From: Pilatotrama ljubarskyi
Taxonomy: Eukaryota; Basidiomycota; Agaricomycetes; Polyporales; Polyporaceae
Direction of reading: 5' to 3'
NCBI GenBank assembly: GCA_022385805.1
Contig: MU277719.1
Coordinates: forward strand, 124,001 to 188,000
Length of the DNA stretch: 64,000 nucleotides
How positions within the stretch are numbered: the stretch's first letter is position 1; each line of letters starts with the position of its first letter. Below are positions 23,548 to 37,456 of this stretch, piece by piece. A program made the translations under genes and the position numbers. The notes beneath the pieces were generated by a model that saw nothing but the letters and a program-made list of their open reading frames with translations, was not told where the DNA came from and ran no database searches.

Positions 23548-23729
23548 GTGCGCCCTCTGGGACGATGTAGATACACCACGAAACCGGGACTTACTTCTGC
23601 ACTACTAACTTGCACCTTACCTTCATTCTGCATGCGGACAAAACCTCATAGAACGCACTGCTCACAGCCGTACAACGAAAGACCAGCCCAATATATAGCG
23701 TCGTAGTGGCCAACCCAGGTATTAGTGCA

Positions 23730-24598
23730 TTAGTGCATTTTCCTATCCTCGAAGAATCGCTGCATGACGGTCCTTTAACATCACGCGCCAGACGCACGAC
23801 AGCCAGTAACCAAGAACTACTCACCCTGAGATGCCGTAGCTGCCACACACACGTCGCGATCAGCACGCCGATCTGCGCCAACGTATACCACACCGCACGC
23901 GAGTTTGTATCCTCGCTGAGATCCCGGAACGCAGCCTCGCGCTCGCGCTGGTACTGCTGCTCGCGACGGATATCCTCGAGCTTCATGTTGAGGTCGCGGA
24001 GCTTCTGGGAGAGCTCTGAGACGTGTGAGCGGTCGTGCTCCGTGTCGGGCTTGGTGGTACCGACGACGATGTCGAGGTAGAGCCTGATGTGCGTGTTCGT
24101 GAACCAGGACGTGCCGTAGTTGCTCGAGAGGCAGATCGAGTGGTCCCCCGAGTCGTGCGACGTGAACGTGAAGCGGCCGTCTGATGGTCCCCGTGTTTTC
24201 ACGACGTTGTGGCCCGTTTCGAGTTCCTAGATACATGAAGCGTCCGGGGCGGAGAAGCAGGGAAGGTTGAACACATGAGCGGAGATGTGGCACTGGCAGA
24301 ACTCACGTCCACTTCCACCAGGATTCCTAGGTTGGGATTTTCTACATATCGCTGTTCTGTTTCTGACCACTCAAGGGCCCTGTAGTGTCCTACAGAGTAC
24401 CGACAGATACCAAGGTCTCAACAATGAACGTGCGCATTGCCACCGGAACGCACCCTCCACGACCGTGTCCGTCGGCAGCTCTTCGATGAAGCACCGCTTC
24501 TCGTTGGTATCCAGGTAAAAGTGCAGGGCATTAGCGGCGGCGGCGAAGACGAGCAGGAGACATAGCGAAAGCAGAGGGGGCCGCCGGGTATGAGCCAT
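23730..24598 (-). CDS. p24/TMED family cargo receptor, alpha-class (Erp1/TMED9-like)
   Basis: Type I membrane protein that cycles between ER and Golgi in COPI/COPII vesicles and helps cargo selection. It has a signal peptide (LLSLCLLLVFAAAANA), and the mature N-terminus LHFYLDTNEKRCFIEELPTDTVVEGHYR matches the alpha class. The GOLD domain has GRFTFTSHDSGDHSICL. A coiled coil (ELSQKLRDLNMKLEDIRREQQYQREREAAFRDLSEDTNSR) and one transmembrane helix (WYTLAQIGVLIATCVWQL) follow. The last exon encodes RFFEDRKMH, giving the FF motif and an RK at positions -4/-3 like a COPI retrieval signal. Divergent from RPF1. Confidence 0.9.
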
Positions 24599-24810
24599 GG
24601 AGGGACGTGCGTGCGTCGTGGCGGGGGCGTCGGTGGTCGTGTCGTGACGAGGAAGAGGGATCTAGCGTGGGAACACTTTCGTCCCCAGATCGCTGCTATA
24701 GATTTTTGGACTGTGCCACCACACCGCCGCCATCGCGCAGCTCTCCTTGTGTCTTTGCCTCCTGCTTGACCTGTAGCACTTTCCGAGGCCTTCTCAAAGG
24801 GATAACAGAG

Positions 24811-26348
24811 ATGCCTTCGAGTCGGTTTGAGCCGTCGGCCATCAAGAACAAGGTCAAGCGCGAGGAGGTCGCTCGCAAGCAGAAGAAGGCGAAGCGCCAG
24901 GAAAAGCTGCAAAGGAGGCTCGCGCAAGCAAAAGCCGAGGCCAACGATCCTCTAGCAAAGAAAGTAGGCAGTGCAGTCGTCGAATCGTATTGAACGTAGC
25001 TAACCTTTGCGCTCAAGAAACGGTTGGCGCAGAACGTGCCCCGTACTCTGGACAACACCCGTGAATACGACCCCTCCATCCTCACCGCAAATCCCGAAGC
25101 CGGCCCTTCTACCCTCGCTTCGCAAGAGGATCCCACTTCATCAGCTGCGAATGTCCAGCCTGAGCCAGAGCAGCAACCTCAGGACGAGTCTGCGGCAGAC
25201 ATCGCGAACGACCCATTCGCCGCGTACTTCTCGGGAACGTTTGACCCGAGCGTGCCCCCCAAAGTCCTCATTACGACGTCTCCGAAGGCGACTCGGACCA
25301 CGTATGACTTTTGCGATGAACTCGTTGGTGTGTTCCCTGGGGCAGAGTTCATCAGGCGGAAGAAAGGGAAGGGGTTCGAGCTGGGTAGGATCGCCGGGTG
25401 GGCTGCGAACCGAGGCTACAGTCATCTAATGGTGGTAAACGAGGATATGAAGAAGCCAAGTGCGTACTGAGGACCCGTGTTGCCGACTGGACAGCGCGAC
25501 TGACCGGTGTTTCAGACGCTATCACCATGGTGTACCTCCCGGAAGGCCCGACAGCCTACTTCAAGCTCACGTCCATCGAGCTTTCACAAAAGATCTCGGT
25601 TAGTCATCAGGTGCACGCAAGTATACATGGCAATTGAGACTCATCAATGCTCAGGGTCATGCGCGAGCTACTGCTCACTATCCGGAGCTCGTTCTGAACG
25701 GTTTCGTTACACGTCTAGGCCACACCGTGGGCCGCCTCTTCCAGACGCTCTTCCCGCCTATGCCCGAATTCCAGGGCCGGCAAGTCGTCACCCTCCATAA
25801 TCAAAGAGACTTCCTCTTTTTCCGGAGACATCGGTGCGTATCCGTTCCGCCTACCCGGCGGGTCGGTGGTCGGTGCCTACCCGAGCGCCTGGCCTCTATA
25901 TGTATTTCGGTGCCTGAACTCACTGCGACTCTCCCATGCAGATATGCGTTCCGATCGACGGAGAAGGTCGCGTTGCAGGAGATCGGGCCCCGATTCACCC
26001 TGAAGCTGCGGTACCTGAAGAAAGGCTTGCCAGCGGTGAAGAACCTGGGCGCGCCGAGCAAGCCTCTAGAGTTCGATACAGAGGAGAACGAGCAGCAGCA
26101 GGAGCAGCAAGCGCTCAAGGATGTAGAGATGGGCAACACTGGGGCGCAAGAGCAGGGAGGTGAGGAGGACGGCGGCGCTCCTCAGGTCGAGGAGCCTAAG
26201 CAGAAGAAGGTGATTCCCCCCACGGAGGACGAATACTTGTGGATTTGGAAGGTGCGCACACTCGGCGGTCTTGTTCGAGGGTTCGCATTGCTCACGCTAC
26301 GCCTTACAGCCGGAGTTGGAGGCTACTAGACGGACGTTCTTCTTGTAG
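24811..26348 (+). CDS. RPF1: Ribosome production factor 1 (Brix domain)
   Basis: Nucleolar protein required for 60S subunit assembly and pre-rRNA processing. The first exon (24811-24963) encodes a basic N-terminus ending DPLAKK, followed by [18 protein letters not shown] at 25018. The Brix domain covers [94 protein letters not shown] and the C-terminal [19 protein letters not shown]. An acidic Gln/Glu-rich insertion lies before the last block. Seven exons or so, GT-AG. Confidence 0.93.
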
Positions 26349-26709
26349 AGCGGCCTGGAAAGCAAGCCTATGTTCATGCATCATTCAGGCAGTGCCTATG
26401 TCGCTCGTGGCGCTACCCTGCATACAACGTTTCCCGTGCCTCTCATATTTTTCCTGGTACGATCGCTGTCGACAGGATCTCATTGGGAGCCCCCAACGCT
26501 TACAACGGTGCTGATGCTAGAAGAGAAACCTCTGTTGTCATTGCACAGCCTGAGCAATACAAGCGTTTCGGATCGGTGAATTACTACAAATCTCATGGAG
26601 CTTTTGCGACGCACACCAGGCTCTGGGCCCTAGCACCTACTCAGGGGACATCTACCTGGGCGAACTTCCGGTCAGCGTACGTACTGGCTGCTGTATGAAT
26701 AGTACGTAC
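26349..26709. other. Intergenic region between convergent RPF1 and GH7
   Basis: 3' flanks of RPF1 and the cellobiohydrolase. ORFs here are short and I see nothing to annotate. Confidence 0.4.
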
Positions 26710-28200
26710 TCAGGCGTAGGTCGAACCGATGGGACCGAACTTGATGTTCGAGAATATGACAGTCGCGCCAGGGCTCTGCGACTCGACGTCGGTAGGAACG
26801 CCAGATGTCGTCGGGCAAGGGCCGCGGGCAACACCGGGCTGCGAGGGGTCTGCGTCCGTCGGGTAGTCGCTGTCGAGCCAGAGCATGTTCGCGGCGTGGT
26901 CGTCCCAGATGCTCATGACAAGGACCATGCCCTGCTCGAAGGCCGCACCCATCTGCTTGAGACCGCCGAGCTGCTCGAACGTGTTGGTGTCGCCGAAGAC
27001 CTGCTTCTGCGCGTTGCAAAAGTCGTCGGTGATGGAGTCGAACGTGTCCATCCCGGGGATGTTCGTCTTGGAGTTCGCGATGACCTTGCCGTTTTGGACG
27101 TATAGGCGGCGGATCTCGGTGAGCGCGCCGGAGGTGGTGTTGTCTGCGGTGACGAACTGCGTGACGACGGTGAACTTCTTGCTGGTGTCGACGGTCTTGC
27201 CGATGCCAAGGAACGTCTGGTCGCCCATGCGGAAGGAGTTGAAGTCGCAGCCGTCCTTGTCGCAGATGCCGTCGTACCGCTCGTCGCCGTCGCCGCACTG
27301 GGTGCCCTCGCACCGAGTCTGGCCCTGGACGCTGCAAACGTGGGGAGTGACGGCTGCGCCGTTCGAGTTCGCCTCCCAGATGTCCATCTCGTTGCAGCAA
27401 GTTCCGTACTGGCCACTTCCCGCGTTCGGGTCGTTGGGGGAGGGCGCCCATCCGAGAATGTTCGCCTATTAAGCGGAAGTGAGCGTGGGTTTCTACTCCA
27501 GTACTGAGCGGGACCGGTGCTCACCTCGCCATTGATAAACTTGATGTCGTGCGGACACTGAGTGTCGCAGTAGCCCGTTCCGTACTTGGAGCCGGCCTTG
27601 TTGGTGGGGAAGCGAGAGCTGCCACCGTCCTTGTCCATCTCCACGAAATAGAGCGCGCCGTTGAGGCCGCAAGGGAGCGCAGACATGTCGACGTCGAAGG
27701 TGAACTCCTGGTTCTTCAGGTTGAACATCTCGTAGGTGCTGTCATCCTCGGAGAGCAGGTAGACGCGGGAACCGATGTTCTTGGAGTATGGGCCCTGCGT
27801 CACGAACTTGAGACTGAGCTGGTTGCCGCTGGTCGTGATGCCGTACGTCCCTACGGTCGAATATGGCTCAGTACACAGTAGAGGCTACGGTTCAATGAGA
27901 TTCCGTACCGGCGTAGTCAGCGCCGTCGAGAGCGCAGTTCTGCGCGCAGGTCTCGGGGTCGGGACAAAGCGACGTATCCCAAGTGTTGCCGGTGTAGCAG
28001 TTGGTGCTGCCGCTCGTCGAGTGGAGCCAACGCCAGTTGGCGTCGAGCACGACGGAGCGCTGGAGGGTCTGGCAGCTGCCACCCGCAGAACATTGCTGGA
28101 TGCTGAGCCTAGGGTGGTTCTCGGCCGTGAGGGTGCCGACTTGCTGACCGTAAGCGATCGCAGCGAAGGAGAGCGAGAGGAGAGCGGCGGTAGGGAACAT
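26710..28200 (-). CDS. GH7 cellobiohydrolase (reducing-end exocellulase), catalytic domain only
   Basis: Secreted cellulase that cleaves cellobiose from cellulose chains. Three exons (28200-27909, 27850-27525 and 27465-26710) give 457 residues. The signal peptide is [18 protein letters not shown], with mature start near QQVGTL. Typical GH7 blocks: [71 protein letters not shown], and the catalytic motif EMDIWEAN with both acidic catalytic residues. [20 protein letters not shown] and many cysteines follow. The protein ends [12 protein letters not shown], so it lacks the linker and CBM1 of two-domain enzymes. A TATA box lies at 28290-28296. Confidence 0.95.
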
Positions 28201-30855
28201 GTCGGTCAGCTGGAGCCGATGGGGCGGTAGCTGTCGATGTCGATAGAGCGGCTGTTGAGTCGATGAGGATGGCCATCGTCTGCTGCATGTTTTATACCCG
28301 CCGTCGACGGATTAAACCCGGCGTGGACGAGCTCAGCTGCACACCTGAGCGGGCGGTATTCGACGGTTCTCCCGCACGTCGGTAGAGCTCTGTAAGGCAA
28401 GAGCGAGCATAGCTCAGAGACCCCGAAAACGAACCGAAGGCACGGGTACAAGGCGTAGGGCGAAACTGCCTTGGAGCACCTCGAGCATTCCGGTTCATGT
28501 TCTTCTCGAACCCGAAGAGAGCCCGTCGGCTGAGATGCACATGAACGCTGCGGACGTCGTAGTGTGGCCGCAACTCTTCGCGAACGCCTATTACCCTCGC
28601 TGAAGATAGCTGCGGGCTACGATGTCTGTGGAGCAAAAATACGCTCGTCAACCCGAAGACTATCCGCCCAACACGAAGAGCCTGACGAAGGACCAATCAG
28701 CACAATGACGGGAGCATGGATGCGAAGACGGACCATGAATTTGTGAACCCCAGAATCAACATCTTCTCGGGCCAAAACCAGCTGCACCGCCGCACCCCGC
28801 ATACGTAGGCGGATCCGCCCAGTACAACGGCCGGAGAATATCCGGCGCATGCCTACCGAACGGACGTCATGCCGACCAGTAGTCGGCCTCAGCCGCCCCA
28901 AGCAGAGGCTCACTTGACAACCCCGTTTGAGGCTTCTTTTCTTACGACGCGTGCTGATCGCACGAGGGTGGCAAGGGTCGATTTTCGGAGAACTGCCTGG
29001 CATGCAAGGAGCCCGGGCTGGAGAGCAGACAGAGGAGTGCACCGTGTTAGGCGCAGCGCAGGAGAGGACATGACCTGTCAATGAGCCAGGTTAGACACTT
29101 AGGCCGGAAATTGACACTTGCACGGTGCCTTCCGGGGCTTTTAGTAAGTTCTAGAGAGTCGTATATATGGTACCATTCAGTCTATTCGGGGCAGCGCCCA
29201 CAACTCCAGATATAGATGATATGGATCAAGGCAGCAGACCAGCAGTATGACGAGCATTCGTAAATTGACGTACGGATGCATATAGGTATTTGCACGATCG
29301 TCAGCTGGGATTGACGGATCTTAACACTTGCGCGCCAGGGGACCGCCGCCAAAAGTCGTCAACGGTCTGAGGGGGGCCGCCTTCCGACATCTCTTGCGGA
29401 CTGCGAATTCGACGAGGTGTGTCCTACCGTGTCTCCGAGACGGCACGACGGTAAACCTGCTAGCATTGGGTCAGTATCATGGCCGACGAAACGGCGGATG
29501 CAGCCTCCTACCTCGGGAGAAGACGCAGAGCGGCGGAACAGTTTGATACCGCCTGGTAGATCCGCAGTGCCCCAATCAGCCCAAGAGTACAGCTTCACGG
29601 AAGCCGTGGCCGCAGGTATGATTGGCAGAAAGCCCCGGGCGCAACGAGAGGCAGTTGGCGTGCATGGAGCCATGGGTATCTCCCACATGATCAGGCGCTG
29701 AGGGTGCTCCTGGCTGCCTCTCAGGCTCCTAGATTGTATCCAACCTATGCCTTGCGTAGCCATGGCTTGATGTTTCCAGGCTTGGCATCCATCAGAGGGA
29801 TATGCTTCACGGCTATTCCAGTCTAGAAGACGAAGAGCGAAAAAGCGTTCGCTGTCCCTCCAACTGCACGAGCATTCCTTGCGGTGATGACTGTCAAAGT
29901 CGAACAGACCGGAACGTTACATTTGTCAGTAACCGCACTCTTACAAAGTCGAACGGTATACGTACCATTCCAGAGCGAACAATAAGGATGCGCTCCCTGG
30001 GGGTCGAGTGCGGCAGATGGTCTAGGTCGTATGGAAGGCTGAACGTCGCGTCTGGAACTGAACCCACCCCAACAACGGCCCAGCCGCTGTTCATGGACCC
30101 AGAGTAGGGGAGAATTATCTCGAGCAATCCTCGAGGAGTGGGACAAGGACGTGAGAACCCTAAGTCCAGGATGTAAAGGCTTAGGAACGAGGAGCATCTT
30201 CTGGATGATCTCCGTTGGTTAGTCGTCCAGGAATATCCTCCTCCGCGTTGTCTCTGGCGCGACAGAAATTTATATACCGAGGAGGAATGAAGTATTAACT
30301 CACAGGTGCAGATCTACGAGCGTTGCGTACCTTTCGTATGGTGGCCAGTAAGTCTCCATGCTGTTGGTCACTGGGAGGCTGTTTGCGATAACTGTTGGCT
30401 AGGCCGTCAACTAAGTACCATGTTCCCGAGGTACTCCGCCCAGTACTGTACACTTCGAAAGGATGTATGCGTGGTCCAAAATGGCTTTGACTAAGAGGGC
30501 AAAGCAGGCGGTCCTGGCGGCGGACCTCCGTCTGGGGCGACGTCGAGATGGCCGCGCACTCACACAAATATGATAGCACCACCAATCACAGCGAATGCTG
30601 TAGTACAGTACAGCTCTGGCTAGCGCTAGCGCTGTCGACGGACGCTCACAATTGCAAGGACTTCAAAAGGAGCGCAAAGAAGGTTTCGGCGCCAAACATG
30701 GATGAGGCTCAGGACGGGCGCCTACATCCTACCTTGCTCGCTCTCACCCGGCCCTCTACCGCAGTACCTCCACTACCTGAGGCTCACTATCACACAGCAC
30801 ATCGACTCTCTCATTGCGCTGATCGTCGACGAGGACTGAAGGGAGTTACTGCATC
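28201..30855. other. 2.6-kb region without a convincing gene
   Basis: GH7 promoter at the left and PRP40 5' flank at the right. ORFs on both strands are short and none matches a family I know. A minus-strand segment near 30.2-29.8 kb, downstream of a TATATAAATT at about 30262-30272, could be a small gene, but its frames conflict. I found no terminal inverted repeats. Confidence 0.4.
28290..28296 (-). promoter_or_regulatory. TATA box of the GH7 gene
   Basis: On the minus strand GGGTATAAAACATG lies 90 bp upstream of the start codon, a strong TATA box as expected for a highly inducible cellulase gene. Confidence 0.65.
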
Positions 30856-33800
30856 ATGAGTCTCTGGGTACGTGTCATACTGGGTTCCAGATTGCTCCGT
30901 ACAAGCTACTAACGGTTGGCCGCACAGACGGAGCACAGGAACCCAGAGGGTCGTACCTATTGGTTCAACACTCAAACAAGGGAGAGTGTTTGGGAGAAAC
31001 CAGATGGCAAGCCCTTGCATGACAGTCTCGACTCATCTGTGATGCATGCTAACCATATGCTTCTGCGCAGAGCTGAAGACTCCCTTTGAGGTGCGCGCAC
31101 AGTCAGTCTTAGATGGACGGCTGAACATATGTCTCTTCTCATCTCTAGAAAGCCTTGAATCAAACGAAATGGAAAGAGTACTTCTCCGGCGGGCGAAAGT
31201 ACTATTATAACGTGAGCATCAAACCACATTCTAGACTGTCGATATCACTCACGAGTTGCTTTCTAGACTGAGACGAAAGAGTCGAAGTGGGACATGCCCG
31301 ATGAGCTTCTTCTGCTCTTAGAGAAGGTTGAAAAGGAGGGAAAGACAGCGACGCAGCCCACCTCCGCAGTTGTGTAAGCCTTTATCTTATTCCTGTTACC
31401 ACACCCTCCTCAAGTCTACACCCTTCCAGTCCCGCTGGTGCCCCGGCCTTCGCCACCGGCGGTTCGACGCCCATGCAAGGTGCCCCAAACGCTCTAGGCG
31501 GGACTGACACATCCTCATTCGCCCACGGTTCTCAGCCGCAGCCGCTAAACGGTCAGAATGGTGCCATCGGCATGCACACTGGGCCCCTTCCGTTCAGCGC
31601 TACCAGCATCCTCCCCCCGCGCCCCAACTTGCCTGACGACCCGGTCATCCCGCATAACGGCTTCGCCACCGTGGAGGAGGGCGAGAAGGCGTTCACGCAT
31701 CTCCTGCGCAAGGCTGGCGTAGATGCAAACTGGACCTGGGATCAGACGATGAGAGCCATTATCACTGATCCTCTGTACAAAGCTCTGAACACTTTAGCTG
31801 AGAAGAAGGCGACGTGGCAGAAGGTCGGTGCCTCTTCATAATATTTGGCATGTAGGCTGAGCTTGCCTTCCACCCAGTATGTCGACGGCCTGCGCGCCAA
31901 GGAGCAGGAGGAACGCGAGGCTCGTCTCGCGAAGCTCCGCCCTTCGATCCGTAATATGCTCAAAGGGAACCCAAATGTCTTCCACTACACGACATTCGCA
32001 ACGGCAGACAAGCTCTTCGCTCAGCATCCCATCTGGCAGCAAGCCAAGATCGAGGCGGAGAGGAGGCTGATCTTCGAGGAGTACGTTGCGGAGCTCAGGC
32101 AGCGCGAAGTGGTACGTCCCAGTCATCATCCTTGGCAGAGCGACAGTTCATCGGTCCCGTCTCCACAGCAAGAGACCCGTGCCGCTCGCGCACGCAGCAT
32201 CTCGAAGATCGTGGCGCTTTTCAAGAAGATGGACGTGGATGTCCTCACCCGGTGGCGGCAAGCTCATCAGATGGTACTCGAGTCCGAGGAATGGAAGGAG
32301 GACGAGGAGCTCCAGAAGCTACCTACGCTCGACATTCTACTGGCATTTGAGGACTACAGTCGGCTGCGAGAGCGGGAGTTCGAGGAGCAAATGCGGCGGC
32401 GCCAGGTTGAGAAAACTCGCAAAGAACGCAAGGCGCGGGAAGCATTCCGGGTACGTTTTCTTGCACGGCAACACCTGCGTGTTACTGGAGCTAACAATGC
32501 TTGCTACAGGAGCTGCTCAACGGCCTCGTTGAGTCTGGCCAAATCAAAGCGCGCACGAAGTGGAAGCAAGTCTACCCCACCTTCGCCAACGACAACCGCT
32601 ACCTCGATATGCTCGGCAACCCGGGCTCGAACCCAATCGAGCTCTTCTGGGACATTGTCGACGCGCTCGACCAGAAGCTCGATGCAAAGATCGAGGTCGC
32701 CATGGGCGCTGTCAAACGCCACAATAAGGCCCTGGAGGAGAAAGCGAAGGAGCAGCAACAGGAGAAGGAAAAACAGGGGGAGTCGATGGAGGGCACGGAG
32801 GCGAGTGAGGATGGTGCGAAGGCTGAGGATTCTTCTGCCGCTGCTGCCGCCGCCCCCGGTGCCGAGTCTCAGCCTAAGCCGTTCGTGGTTGGGCCGGAGA
32901 CGACCGAGGAGGAGTTCATGAATGTCGTCAAGGCCGATGCGGATGAGAGCGTGAAAGCTCTTACCGACGAGGATCTCAAGGAGATCTACCAGTCGGTGCG
33001 TCACTCCCTTGAGCTCGTCCGGTGCATATGCTGAACTTATGTCCTTGTTAGTTGCACGACGCTGCGCTCAAGAAGCAGGCAGAAGAGAAACGCCGAGCAG
33101 AGCGGAAGCAACGCCATCTACAAGACGATCTCCGCTATGCGCTCAAGAAGGTTCCCGAGCTCCATGACGCGAACCTCTCGTACGAGGAGGTGAGTACTGA
33201 TTGTCGCACAAAACCCTTCAATCAGCCTTATGACTCGCTCTCCCAGGCACTGCCCTATATGCAAGAGCTTCCTGAATACAAAGCCATAGAAGACGACGAG
33301 AGCAGGAGAACCGCGTTCGCCAAGTTCGTAAAGAGGCAGAAGGCAGGTCTGAGGTAAAGCACCTGCATGTAAGCCTGTTCACTCATCGTTCTCTTCGCTC
33401 ATTGACAGGAACGCTTGCGAGAGCGCGAACGCGAGGCCTCGGAGGACGGCGCGTCCACGACGAGCCGGCGGAGGAAGGAACCTGTTAAGGAACGGGAGCC
33501 GGAGCGTGAGAGGGAACGCGAGCGTGATCGGGAGCACCGCGACCGTGACCGAGATGTCGAGCGGGACCGCCACCATGAGCGCGACACTAAGAGCGACCGG
33601 CGACCGCACGATCACGACAGTCATGGACGGCATGCCTCGAGGGATCATGGTCGTGAGCGTGAACGCGAGCGTGACTACGTGAAGGACAAGGCCTACTACA
33701 AAGACCGCGAGCGCGAGCGCGACAGGGACAGGGATCGTGATAGGGACTACTACAGGTCCTCGAGGCACCGCGATTACGACAGGGACGACCGCCGCCATGA

Positions 33801-34130
33801 CCGTCGGGGGTCACGCAGCGAGTGGGACGACGGGTACAGCGCTCATGAAAGCGTGCCGCCGTTCAGAGAGCGGGCAAGGAGCACGTCGATCTACCGGGAG
33901 CCCGACCCGCGTGAGAAACGTGATCGCGGGGCGTTTGAAGAACGACCTTTTGACGAGCGGGCGGAAAAGGTGCGGACCCTGTCCGCCTTGGCTCCATGTT
34001 CCGACAGCACTGACCTTTGATCATTCAGAGGCCTCGCTACAGCATTCCTCCGGAGGCTCCCCCAGTTGAGAAAGCCGCACCGGTCGAGCCGCCGCCGCGT
34101 GCAGAGACTCCCGAGGAGGGTGAGATATGA
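30856..34130 (+). CDS. PRP40: Pre-mRNA processing factor PRP40 (WW and FF domains)
   Basis: U1 snRNP-associated splicing factor that bridges the 5' splice site and branch point. The start MSLW is at 30856, joined by introns to the first WW domain ([33 protein letters not shown]) and the second ([28 protein letters not shown]). A Gly/Pro-rich linker follows. FF domains: [68 protein letters not shown] and later repeats with YAGLPYM-type blocks. The C-terminus is a long Arg/Glu/Asp RERERD tract ending ETPEEGEI. Intron 2 (31007-31070) has a GC donor and leads into a 20-nt exon (31071-31090). Confidence 0.93.
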
Positions 34131-34197
34131 AGGACGTCGGTATTAGTGCTACTATGGCCTGTATGCTATGAGATCCATGGTGAACGCGAGAGCAATG

Positions 34198-34659
34198 CTA
34201 TGACGAAGGGTTTTCTACAATGTCGATAGGACCAATCCGGAGACGGGTGTAGGTCTGCTTGTGCCGAATCGTCCTCTCGTAGCCCTTTCTCCGCTTCTTC
34301 TTGAAGATGACCTCCATCTTGCCCTTGGTGTGCTCCACCACCGTCGCCTCTACGCGGACCTGCTCCGGCGGGATAGTGGGATTGCCGCGGATGGTGAACT
34401 CCCGAGAGCCCAGCTCGTGGATGTCGGACAGCTTGAGGACGTCGCCCACTTTTACGTCCTTCAGACGCGGGACGGTGAGGAGGTCCCGAGGCGTAAGGAG
34501 GTATTTTCTGCCGGCCACGCTGGCGACAACATAGTGTGAGGGTTGAGTGCGAATCAGCGAAAGCGCGCTCGGAGTGGTCGTGGGCGCCGCTGTCTGGGTA
34601 TGCAGGGCGCGGGTTGCCACCGCACGCAAGGTGGCTACCATGACATTGAGCAAAGGCAT
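34198..34659 (-). CDS. MRPL21: Mitochondrial large ribosomal subunit protein uL21m
   Basis: Mitoribosomal protein (yeast MRPL49 equivalent). The core starts HYVVASVAGRKYLLTPRD, continues through VKVGDVLKLSDIHELGSREFTIRGNPTI and ends with the L21 signature KKKRRKGYERTIRHKQTYTRLRI. One uninterrupted exon. I chose the start at 34659 (MPLLNVMVATLRAVATRALHTQ) because it gives a basic presequence; the internal Met at 34641 also works. The frame stays open upstream into the ATP1 promoter without a known match. Divergent from ATP1 with 226 bp between starts. Confidence 0.88.
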   Translation of the reverse strand: MPLLNVMVATLRAVATRALHTQTAAPTTTPSALSLIRTQPSHYVVASVAGRKYLLTPRDLLTVPRLKDVKVGDVLKLSDIHELGSREFTIRGNPTIPPEQVRVEATVVEHTKGKMEVIFKKKRRKGYERTIRHKQTYTRLRIGPIDIVENPSS

Positions 34660-34885
34660 CAGGAGGACCGACGACGACGAGAAACTCACGTCTAAAGAGG
34701 GATGCCATGGCCGGCAGCGACGACCGCGACGACCGCGGAGGGCATGGAGGGGCTCGGAAGGCGGGGGAACAGGGAATTGAGTCGGCGCTCGAAATGACGT
34801 TATGTAAGGCAAACTTTGGTGACCCGGGTTGTCCCTACGGCCGAACGACTTCATCCCCTCCCACTTTCCTTCTCCCCCTCGCACC
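34660..34885. promoter_or_regulatory. Bidirectional promoter region, MRPL21 / ATP1
   Basis: 226 bp between divergent start codons of two mitochondrial-protein genes. It contains a CRE-like TGACGTTATG at about 34796 and a C/T-rich leader next to ATP1. The inverted CCTAACC motif of the TIM44/ETR1 spacer is absent. Confidence 0.45.
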
Positions 34886-37113
<2,228 letters not shown>

Positions 37114-37456
37114 ACGGTAGACCGCGAACAAAATGCTGTTGTTTAGCTCTGCCTTTATCAGTACTCTAACATGTCGCAATTGAAGGACGCTTAGTATGGT
37201 TGCATAATGCCAACACGACGTGTCCTTTCTGGGAGGTCAATATGAGTGCTCGCATGAACACTCGAATGGCGTTCGGATTCTGAGACTGCTCTATGGCGTC
37301 CAGGTGTAGAAGACTTGCCCACCGTGTGGTGCGTCCATCTCGAAACTCCGTTGGCCATAGCGGAAGTGACTGTTGGCCGACCAGCACGTTGCACGAACGT
37401 GTAAAAGCCTTTAATAAAAGCCCGCGCCGTTGCAACGGACGACTGCTGCAATCACC
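37114..37456. other. Intergenic region, ATP1 3' flank
   Basis: ATP1 terminator side and the 5' flank of the next gene, with a TATA-like TTTAATAAAAG at about 37409-37419. Nothing else recognised. Confidence 0.4.

Noticed and set aside
26672..27803. Alternative long minus-strand frames over the GH7 gene
   Set aside because: They are overlapping frames of the GH7 coding sequence with repetitive Arg/Ser/Thr composition and no domain.
29823..30272. Possible small minus-strand gene below a TATATAAATT box
   Set aside because: Two frames compete, one stopping early, with no family match; insufficient for a gene call.
33415..34020. Arg/Glu/Asp tract at the PRP40 3' end as an independent repeat element
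   Set aside because: It is in frame with PRP40 and typical of RS/RE-rich tails of splicing factors.
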